Below, one piece after another: positions 56,461 through 64,000 of a stretch of 64,000 bases of DNA. Location of the stretch: assembly GCA_028641055.1 (NCBI GenBank), contig CM054059.1:437009785-437073784 (forward strand), written 5' to 3'. A model generated the notes under the pieces. The model searched no databases and was not told the DNA's origin. It saw only the letters and a list, made by a program, of their open reading frames with translations. Each line of letters starts with the position of its first letter. The stretch's first letter is position 1. The DNA is from Alopecurus myosuroides. Taxonomy: Eukaryota; Streptophyta; Magnoliopsida; Poales; Poaceae. The translations under genes were made by a program, and so were the position numbers.

Positions 56461-56740
56461 AACACGGTAAACTTAGCCACAAATGCGCCGCCAAGAGGGT
56501 CAAAATACGTGCATGCATCACCGCCATTGGCGTCGGAGCATAGTGCTTTCGCTCAGAAAAACCTTTGCACAAGTTCGCACATACCAACCGTCCACTAACC
56601 CCGAGTATGGTCTCCAGGTCATGATTAGGGAGTTGCCGCCTCCGCCAGGAATCCTCGCCCACCCGCTCCTCGCCATCCACACGGCGAAAGAACGAGGACA
56701 TTACCACTGCCACATCGCTCGCCGTAGAGATGCCCGTGCA
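56461..56740 (+). other. GC-rich segment left of the hAT element
   Basis: A frame from 56483 is open (M-R-R-Q-E-G...) and would continue past the hAT insertion, but it shows no family motif. It could be a gene remnant interrupted by the transposon or a repeat. Confidence 0.25.
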
Positions 56741-57598
56741 CAGGGGCGGAGACAGGGGGGCTAGCAGGGGCTAGACCCCCGCCAAGGTTCGCCCCCCCCC
56801 CTAATGATTTGGAGTATGTATTACTAGTGTGGGTAATGCATATACTTGCTAATTATCTCATATACGTGCTAATTTGTACTTAAACTCGATGACTATGTAC
56901 GCAGTGAGGCTTAGCCCAGTTTAGACACGTTTCTTCTTAGTGTAACTTCTTTTTCTTTCGGGTGGCCGAGCGGCCGTACTCTTACCCCAAGATCAGATTG
57001 ATCTGCCATGCCGTCATGGCTCCCTTGGCTGCTCGAAAACTATGCCAAAAGCCATCCGCTAGAAAACTCTCCCGCAATGTCGTCGTGTCAACCTCTGTGT
57101 TGAAGTATTGATCGGGTCATCGAGCTGACTGTTTCTTCGCGTCACCATCATTTAGGAAGTCGATCTCTAAGTTATGTCAGTCGTTCTATAAATCTAGAGG
57201 TGTGCTCATAATTCTATACACTTAATTAATCATTTTCCCTTAAACACGTGTATGCAATACTGTCACTCCTTGTAGAATTTCTAGTCAAAATCAGTAATAA
57301 TTTTAAATTCAAGGCAGGTTGCAAGTGCTAGCGGAAAATCCAACAATTTTACCTATACTCAGTATGTCGAAGTTGATCACCTATACTCAGTACGTCGAAG
57401 TTGATCATAAATTTTATATTTATGATTCCTAGCTATGCTGGTTAAGATCTTATTTTGCAGTTTTTTGCACTATTAATGATTCGACATGTACTAGAGCTTC
57501 TATAAGGGAAAATGTCGAGTACCTTGCTCGAACACGGAACAATTTTTAGCCATCCCGTGCCTCGCTCCCCCTATACCTAAATCCTGGCTCCGCCCCTG
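56741..57598. mobile_element. Non-autonomous hAT element
   Basis: An 858-base element with ends CAGGGGCGGAGACAGG and CCTGGCTCCGCCCCTG, flanked by a perfect 8-bp duplication CCCGTGCA (56733-56740, 57599-57606). No transposase frame is present. The interior is AT-rich with a C-run near 56793 and a tandem repeat of CTATACTCAGTACGTCGAAG (about 57353 and 57382). Confidence 0.92.
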
Positions 57599-57606
57599 CC
57601 CGTGCA

Positions 57607-59015
57607 GACCACCTTCCAGGACTGTTGCCTCGGTGTCCGCGACTACAAGTCGAGGAACCAACAAGTTGTAGGGTCAACATGGCAGTAGACTGAGGCCGAC
57701 GATAGAACTAGGCCTGCACGGGCAACATCGGCAACCGATAGGAGGAGATCCTATCCTCCACCGCCCGAGGCGGTCGCCGACTAGACGTAGCGACAGGGCC
57801 GACCAGTCGTAGATCAGTCCAGCAGACCCGGATCAGCCCGATTAGCCCCGCCGCCGCACTATAGCGTCAAGGTCAACATTTTCACCCCGTGGAGAGCTCC
57901 GGGAAGTGCAAATCGGCTGGGGGGGGGGGGCTGTAGATCCCAATCTGGGCCCAGATCTGGGCAAAGAAACCCTAGCCATGGTCGCATCCGGAGCAATCCC
58001 AGCTATGTCCTCGTGTTGTCCTCACCAACATCGATGTAGAGCCACCGCCGGCTCAGCTGCCGTACGGAGAACCTCCGCCGTGGCCCTTGATGGCCAACCA
58101 TCGGGAAGAGGTCGCTGCCCCCACACCGAAGAAGACGCCACCAAGGACACCGCCGTCATCGTGCATGCAGAGGAAACCATTGGTCCGCCACACCGCTGTC
58201 GGTGCCCGCCCCACCCCCCCCCCCCCCCCAGCGGAGCTCGGCGGCCTCTTATTGTGACCGGGGATTAGACGGTCTATAATTCCGCGGGCGGGCTAACTGA
58301 TTTTTGTTGTTCTCTTTCCTTCACCTAGGAAATTATCTTACGTGGCAAACATTACAAATAGCTGTGATTGGACACTGTTGTACACATATCGTGGTAGAAA
58401 GCTAGCTTAGCTGGGACAGGAACATCAATGTCACTTTGCAATTTTAGGTTATATCCAAATTAGCGACAAATAAAGCCCTAAAATCTCCACGAGCCCTCCC
58501 ATAGGTGACATCGTCCAGAAGCAGCAGATCGCTCTTCGCCAGCATCGAAACTAGGCGCAAAACCAGCTAGACCGGCCAGAGCTAGGACAAGCATGGATAC
58601 CTGCTGCAGCTCTACCATGCATCATATCATATGTCCCCCGGTCGTGAGGTTACTCCAGATCTAGCCATGCCTTTTCTCTTCATCTTTCTCTCTCTCTACC
58701 TATATGCACCTAGCTCGGTCGGTAGCTGCGTGTGTGCGCACTCTTGCGAGACGTTGCATGAGCATGGCCATGCATCTCTAGCTATATATATATATATATC
58801 AGTTGATACGTGGCGATATACCTCCTCCACTCGATGCATGGGTCTTATTTCTTCAGCATTTCTTCCTACCAGGCATATACTTTAACAAAGATCAAAGGGA
58901 TTTTTTTTTGGTGGGGGCCTAAGATGCATGACCAACCATGGTGAAGGTTGCGACATCGAACATGGGACTCGTGGTCCGCATGGACTGATCAGGGTTCTCG
59001 GAGAAGTGGAAGATG
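57607..59015. other. Intergenic DNA right of the hAT element
   Basis: 57607-58260 is GC-rich with long C and G runs (58209-58230 and 57919-57930). A 120-codon frame at 57906-58268 depends on these runs and on high GC. 58270-59015 is mixed, with a TA run near 58781. No gene is recognised. Confidence 0.35.
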
Positions 59016-59019
59016 AGGA

Positions 59020-59720
59020 ACTTGGGCCCTTTTCCCGCATGTTTTATTTTTTTGGCCCTTTCCGTTCATTTTTTTGGGCCTATAGCACTTTTTATTTCTT
59101 TTTGTCCTTTTCCTACTATTTTCCCTCCCAATTTTCAATGGCCATGCAGCACTATTTTTTGTTTTGGCCTTTTCCCGCCGGTTTTCATTTTGGCCCTTTT
59201 CTGGCCGTTTTTGGGAGTTATAACATTTTTTCCCGGAGTTTTGCCGCCCATTTTAGTTTCGGGTTTTTCTCGTCTATATTTTAGGGGCTACTAGTTTCGT
59301 ACTTTTCCAACCTTTTTTTTTACTTTTTACGAACGTCTTCGAGCACTAGAGCACATTGTTTCGTTTCGGCATTTGCCCCCCCCCCCCCCCCCCATTTTAG
59401 TCTCGGTATTTTTCCGCATAATTTTCGAGGGCTTTCCCGACCCGTTTTCTGGTACTAGCACAATGTTTTTGTTTTAGCGTTTTACTTCCCATTTTAGTTT
59501 TTTGCATTTTCTCGCCGAATTTCACGGTTATAGCACACTATTTCTGTTTCGGCATGTTGCCGCATATTTTTCCTTTTTCCTTATAACACATTTGTTTTGT
59601 TTTGGCGTTCCTATCCATTCTGGTTTTGGTATTTTTCCCGCCCAATTTTCAATGGCTATAACACACTATTTTTTTGTTTCAGTGTCTTCCCGCCCATTTT
59701 AGTTTCGTCATTCTGAATAG
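59020..59720. repeat. Degenerate minisatellite of about 70-80-bp units
   Basis: Motifs TTTTCCCGCCCATTTTAGTTTCGG, CCCAATTTTCAATGGC and TATAGCACACTATTTTTTG-type text recur in this order about eight times with much variation. A long C run lies at 59376-59393. All strands and frames lack a convincing gene; the Phe-rich frames simply translate the repeat. Confidence 0.7.
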
Positions 59721-59767
59721 ATTTCAGTGATCGGCCCACCGATGCTTTTAGTGACAAGTGTGTAGTA

Positions 59768-60024
59768 TTTCCTCCGTTTCTTTTTACTCCGCGTATTAGA
59801 ATTGTCTTAAGTCAAATATTCTAAAGTCTGACCAAGTTTATAGAACAAAATATAAATATTTGAATATAAAATGGGTGTAATATGAAAATATATTCCGTCA
59901 TGAATCGTATGATATTGACTTGGTATTGTTAATTTTGATAGTTTTTCCTATAAATTTTGTCAAACTTTAGGGAGTTTGACTTTTGAAAAACCTAATACGC
60001 AGACTAAAAAGAAATGGAGAGAGA
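59768..60024. mobile_element. Mariner-type MITE
   Basis: Ends TTTCCTCCGTTTCTTTTTAC and, read inward from the right, TCTCTCTCCATTTCTTTTTA, with TA on both sides (59766-59767, 60025-60026). The inverted similarity extends about 35 bases to TACTCCGCGTATTAG. Confidence 0.75.
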
Positions 60025-60026
60025 TA

Positions 60027-60496
60027 CTAGCTTGCATGGAAGCAAGAAAAGCTAGTATGCATGATCGTACGATATGCATCATAACACTAGTAGCATCCTT
60101 AAAAGGTGCATGTAGCTCCACATGCTATGCATCTATGGTCCCTGCCTTGCTAAGATGCTAACTATACGCCTCTAATGTGAGGACATGCATTATCAACCAA
60201 GAAGAGCTAGCTATGGCCTCTAAGTAGTGAGTACTTACATGCAAAGAACAAGCAGATGTGACAATATTTTTTAGAACCGAAGCATGCATGTTGATTTATC
60301 GTTTTTGTTAACCTTTCTAATCGAAATGTTGGCGCGGGCAATGGCCATGTCAGGCGCTGCCCTCCATGCTGGCTAAGTTTCTTGGCTGCAATGCAAACTA
60401 TTTCTGGTTTGTTCCCCGATCCTCTCTTCAAAACTTGTGGTCAATGGCATCTCGGGGGCAACGGAAGAAGCCACTCAAGAGTTTGACCAACGATCC
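60027..60496. other. Intergenic DNA, nothing recognised
   Basis: No gene or element end is evident before the TTA flank of the next element. Confidence 0.35.
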
Positions 60497-60499
60497 TTA

Positions 60500-62615
60500 G
60501 AGCATCCACCGGCACCCCCAAACATCCAACCAATGCCTCATTGGGGTTCCAGACTGACAATATTCTAATACCGGCACCCGCCAAGTGTCCAGCCCGTGGA
60601 AAAAAAATGTTCGGCATCCCGAGGAGGTCTGCCAACTTTTGGGGCCTGCTCGCGAGCGCCAGACATTGTCCGAGCAGCCCATCCAATAGGCGCACCCTCC
60701 CGGTTATGGACACAGCGATGCCCCATGTTCTCCATCTCCCTCTACATTCCCGTGTGGAACGCCCAAAAGGCAAATCTTTCCTCCATTTTTTGATGCCTGA
60801 CACAACCTCCTCGCCTTCCTCGACCATGCAGCCAAAGAAACTCGGCCTCCCGCATCCTCACAAGCCGACGACGTTGACTGTGCCACCAAGGAAGAAGGCG
60901 ATGAAGCGGGAGTAGATGGATATGTCGGCTACCCTGACCCGGGCGTAGGTGCGCCAACTCAAGAATTCCCATCGACAAGGTTACCGAGTACGGGCGAAGG
61001 ATAAGGCATCGAGTGGCCAAGTTGCGACCGCTGTCGTGCTGCTCAACTTGAGCCAAAGCGACACTACTGCCGCCACTTGCGATAGCTCGTCGCCGTCTTC
61101 CCCCCGCTACTACATCAACCCAAGCATGGTGCTCACTCAACAGTCTTGTTTCTCCATCTCGCCCGAAGATCCGGCTCAGTCGGGCGGCATCTATCTATAC
61201 AAGGAGTACCTCTTCGAGTCACAGGCGTTGCGTCGGACTAGATTCACAAGAGGCGACTCGATGGATTTCCGGGGCAAGCACTTCGATCTACACGGCACCA
61301 ACATGATCGACCAAACAAGGGAGCATGTATCGTGCATGTTTTCATTCATTGTGACCGGCAACTTGCATGTTTTCATTCATTGTGGCCTGGAATTGTGTGC
61401 ATGTTTGTATTCATTACGGTCGGCAAATATATGCATGTTTGCATTCGCTATGGCCGGTGATTGTGTGCATTTATCACATCAGAGCAGGTGAATTGTGTTT
61501 GTGAACTGATAAAGGCCGTCTGGCCAGGTGAATGTTGTTTATGAATTGCGTTGATTGCCTACTATTGATAGAGTCGGGCTCAAACGCTACAAATTACATT
61601 ATCCGTGGCGACGATTACTATGGGGACGCTGGTAGGGGCGAGGAGGTCCTGATCGATGATGAGACCGTCCACGCCGAAGGTGAGGAGGCTGGTTAGGGTA
61701 ATGACGTGGACGTGTACAATGTTGTCAGGTAACCGATGCAGGACGTGGTCCACATTTGGGGATGAGCTGTGGCCGAATCAAGGATGGTCATAAACCTAGA
61801 CTGGGGCACAGGAGCTCCACAAATCCGTTAGTTGTATTGGAGGCACATTTTTAAAGAATTCAACGAAACGAAGGCATATACCTTGAAGATGAGTACCTCC
61901 CCACTTGCAGTGCGAAAGGAATTAAAAACCGGTGGGTCATTCTATAAAGGATTTGCAACAAGTTTCATGAGTTCCATAAGCAAGTCTATTTGAGGAATTA
62001 GAGTGGCAAGAACAACGCGTTGAAAGTAAGAATATCATATGCCCTTTTGTCAAGTTGGCCTACATTTTTTATATGTGCCCTTTTATCTACTAGGCATATT
62101 TGTTTTTTCCACGAAGAAGGCCGAAGAGCGCTCGATTATGACCACCAACACAGTTGACCTGAGCTCTGATCAAAAGGTATAATTCCAGGCCGAAAGAAGG
62201 CACGTCACGGCGACGGGCGGTGGTAGCCAATGCGGCGGCTCAAGAGGAGGGGAAAGAAGAAGAGGGTGATTAGGAAGAAGAGGAGACCGATAAATGAATT
62301 TGCATGCACCATTGTGATAGTGTTGTCTTTTTTTATGGCCGGAATTGTGTCGGCCGATGCGGTTATTTGTTGTGTGGATAGATTTAAGTTGGCCGCAACT
62401 TTCATTTTATCGTCATGTTTGGTTGCCGAATATGTTGGCGGAAAACTATTTTTTTTGTTCTGAGTTCTCAAAAATTGATCGGGCTGCCGTTTGGGGATAC
62501 CTCTGGGGCAGCACCAACGAATGCGGCGGACACATGTCCCGCACGCCCACCCCCCAAAGAGGGCATAATTGGAGGGTGTCGGACACATATTTGACGAGTG
62601 CTCGTGGAGATGCTC
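60500..62615 (+). mobile_element. PIF/Harbinger-like element with a decayed Myb-like ORF
   Basis: Ends GAGCATCCACCGGCAC and, read inward from the right, GAGCATCTCCACGAGCAC form inverted repeats; TTA flanks both sides (60497-60499, 62616-62618), the target site typical of PIF/Harbinger. The 2.1-kb interior holds coding remnants on the plus strand but no recognisable DDE transposase. The class assignment rests on the ends, the TTA duplication and the Myb-like remnant. Confidence 0.6.
60780..62260 (+). pseudogene. Remnant of a Myb/SANT-like (NAM-associated type) protein
   Basis: Around 61825-62030 the codons read Y-W-R-H-I-F-K-E-F-N-E, then A-K-G-I-K-N-R-W, and C-N-K-F-H-E-F. This is the pattern of the Myb/SANT-like proteins related to Harbinger ORF1 and to the 'No apical meristem-associated' family. 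Stops interrupt this part at least twice (TAA near 61944 and TAG near 61999). Further coding-like pieces lie at 60780-61180 (M-P-D-T-T-S-S..., Lys-rich) and 62100-62270 (acidic), again broken. The protein would have bound DNA as the partner of the transposase. Confidence 0.5.
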
Positions 62616-62618
62616 TTA

Positions 62619-63246
62619 ATCCTCCCGCTTCTTCAAATAATTCCATATGACTTCCCATGACCGAATCTCACTCACCCAATAAAAAATGTAGAGCGCGACA
62701 GTCCGTTGAGCTACCAGGTAAAAAACATATGGCACCATGGTTCGTGGCTAGGTTGGGTAGACGCGGGCTCTGGACGGCAATAACTCGTTATGATGACATA
62801 TGTTCCGCAATTATGAATACAAACCAAAGTTGTTGTTTCATCTAAAACCTGAAACATAAAACTAGTAATTTTAACTAACAAGACATCACACAAATAAAAA
62901 TCTTGAGCTGAGTTTAAATTTGCAAGAATTCCCTATACATGCAATATCTTCAGCTGAAAATATGTGATATCTATATACTTGAAAACTTAAAAACTTGTAT
63001 ATCTAAACTAGCAAGACATCATGCAAATAAAAAACTAAAGTAAAACACTTTTAAATCTAATCTTTAGACTTGTAAGAGTTACCTAAGCATGTGATTGTCT
63101 AGAGGTAAGAATTGAATAACCACATCATCTAGAGTTAAGACAAAATAACTTATAGTCGACACATTTCTATTAATTCTCCATAGGTGTATTTCCTTCACAT
63201 ACATGTTTTTCATTTCCATGAAATTCTCCTTCACCACATGCATGTC
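62619..63246. other. Intergenic DNA, nothing recognised
   Basis: AT-rich from 62850 on. No gene or repeat boundary is evident until the TAA flank at 63247. Confidence 0.4.
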
Positions 63247-63249
63247 TAA

Positions 63250-64000
63250 GAGCATGTCTAACAGGCCCCGTATATCGCGAGCGCCCCGTAAAATTCCGGC
63301 AGCATACGGGGTGCGGGCCAAAACGGCCTTCTAGCAGCCCCTGTATGCGGCCTGGCCCCTACGAAAATTTTACGGGGCCTGCCAAACCGCCTCCGCCGCC
63401 CCGTACTTATAGTGGGTGAGTGTTGGGGTGGGGGTCCAACCCCCCACCCGCAACCCTAGCTCCGCCGCGCGCCGCCGCAACTCCGGTGAGCGATTCCCCG
63501 CGCGCCGCCGCCCCATTCCCCATTCCAAGCGCAGCGATGAGTTCCCCAGACGGCTCCGGCTCCTCCACCGCCCGCTCCAAGCGCCGCCACGAGCCGGAGT
63601 CGCTCGAGGAGGCGTGGCGGCGCCACTGCAAACATTCCGTTGCAGGGAGCCGCCGCGCCGCCTGGTAGTACGCGGCGTGGCCGGCAAGCATGCCGGTGTC
63701 GCTGGCGGACTACGCCGAGGGCGGGAGGTACTACTCCGTCGACCCGCCGCCGCGGCCGATGAGCGGCCCCCAATTCGCGAAATGGCGCGCGGATTGGGAG
63801 ATGCACCAGCAGTGCAAGCGCCGCCGCGACGGCGCGAGCGGAAGCGGAGGAGGAGGCGCGGCGACAGCGGAGGAGGAGGTTCCGGCGACAGCGGAGGAGG
63901 AGGAGGCGGCGTTCGCGGCGGCCGTCGAGCTTTCGAAGAAGGAGGCGGAGGCCGCGGCGCGGGCGGAAGCGGAGGAGGAGGCGAAGGCCGTCGCCGCCGT
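63250..64000 (+). mobile_element. Harbinger-like element, left part, cut by the window edge
   Basis: GAGCATGTCTAACAGGCCCC follows TAA (63247-63249). It is the GAGCATSTCYAACAG-type end of a common grass DNA element with 3-bp TAA/TTA duplications. Short inner repeats around CCCCGTA occur near the end. The right end lies outside the window, so the class is provisional. Confidence 0.5.
63537..64000 (+). pseudogene. Host-like ORF with a UIM-like helix, one in-frame stop, incomplete
   Basis: The frame starts M-S-S-P-D-G-S-G-S-S, passes E-E-A-W-R-R-H-C and meets TAG at 63666-63668. It then stays open in the same frame to the window edge (about 154 codons in all). The later part has W-R-A-D-W-E-M-H and then E-E-E-A-A-F-A-A-A-V-E-L-S-K-K-E, which fits the ubiquitin-interacting motif pattern (acidic run, hydrophobic, Ala, Ser, Glu). 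The composition is very GC-rich, partly from GGAGGAGGAG runs. It resembles proteins often found inside grass DNA transposons, probably captured host sequence. Function unknown. Confidence 0.45.

Noticed and set aside
57906..58268. 120-codon ORF with poly-Pro
   Set aside because: Depends on homopolymer G and C runs, has no domain motif, and follows no promoter I can see.
59013..59702. Phe-rich ORFs
   Set aside because: Translation of the T-rich minisatellite; the codons follow the repeat period.
62690..62740. tRNA-like text around GTCCGTTGAGCTACCAGG
   Set aside because: No cloverleaf arms with matching acceptor stem could be drawn.
1..64000. CRISPR arrays, operons, bacterial promoters or riboswitches
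   Set aside because: None found; repeats present are LTRs, MITE ends and tandem arrays, and genes have plant introns.

Overview
The window is nuclear DNA of a grass, most likely the Triticeae (wheat, barley, rye or Aegilops relatives). The reasons are a BARE/Angela-type Copia LTR with its usual priming site, CACTA ends with 'CCGGGACTAAA'-type subterminal repeats of the Caspar kind, Stowaway MITEs, and a cytochrome P450 closely resembling wheat CYP709C. There is no prokaryotic gene organisation. At least 70% of the window is transposable element.

Layout, left half (1-35.7 kb). Two nested stacks of LTR retrotransposons fill this part. Stack 1: a decayed BARE/Angela-like Copia on the minus strand (43-19438) was interrupted in its integrase region by a much younger Sirevirus-like Copia on the plus strand (3701-15459; 5-bp target duplication ATTTA on both sides). 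The younger element has LTRs with a GC-rich 67-bp tandem array, a coiled-coil Gag, Pol, and an extra 3' gene that I read as spliced (exon 1 at 11447-11462, exon 2 at 12050-13476). Stack 2: a second Copia on the plus strand (20301-35693; TSD CTGAG) was interrupted in its leader by a Gypsy element (22000-30138) that encodes Gag and protease but no reverse transcriptase or integrase. Hand-counted LTR divergences agree with the nesting order in both stacks.

Layout, right half (35.7-64 kb). Small DNA transposons dominate: Stowaway MITEs, two hAT-type elements with 8-bp TSDs, a non-autonomous CACTA (51907-54177; TSD GAT) and two Harbinger-like elements. Three host-type genes or remnants lie among them: a SIAMESE-related (SMR) CDK inhibitor on the minus strand (39986-40252), a four-exon CYP709C-like P450 on the plus strand (45289-47162) that looks intact, and the first exon of a LOG-like gene on the minus strand with a frameshift (49753-49879). 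Truncated Gypsy and LINE pieces sit between the SMR and P450 genes. The CACTA carries an intact-looking two-exon DEDDy 3'-5' exonuclease-like gene, a 5S rRNA-like segment and an AT-rich tandem array. The right edge cuts an element that carries a host-like ORF with a ubiquitin-interacting-motif-like helix.

The observations I rate highest are the spliced extra gene of the Sirevirus-like element with shared GC-rich dyad motifs in its LTR and 3' internal region; the Copia priming site that fits the anticodon arm of tRNA-Ile read through inosine; the Gag-protease-only Gypsy with four copies of its polypurine-tract motif; and the CACTA that combines an exonuclease gene with a 5S-like sequence. All reading is by eye, so percentages and ages are approximate.
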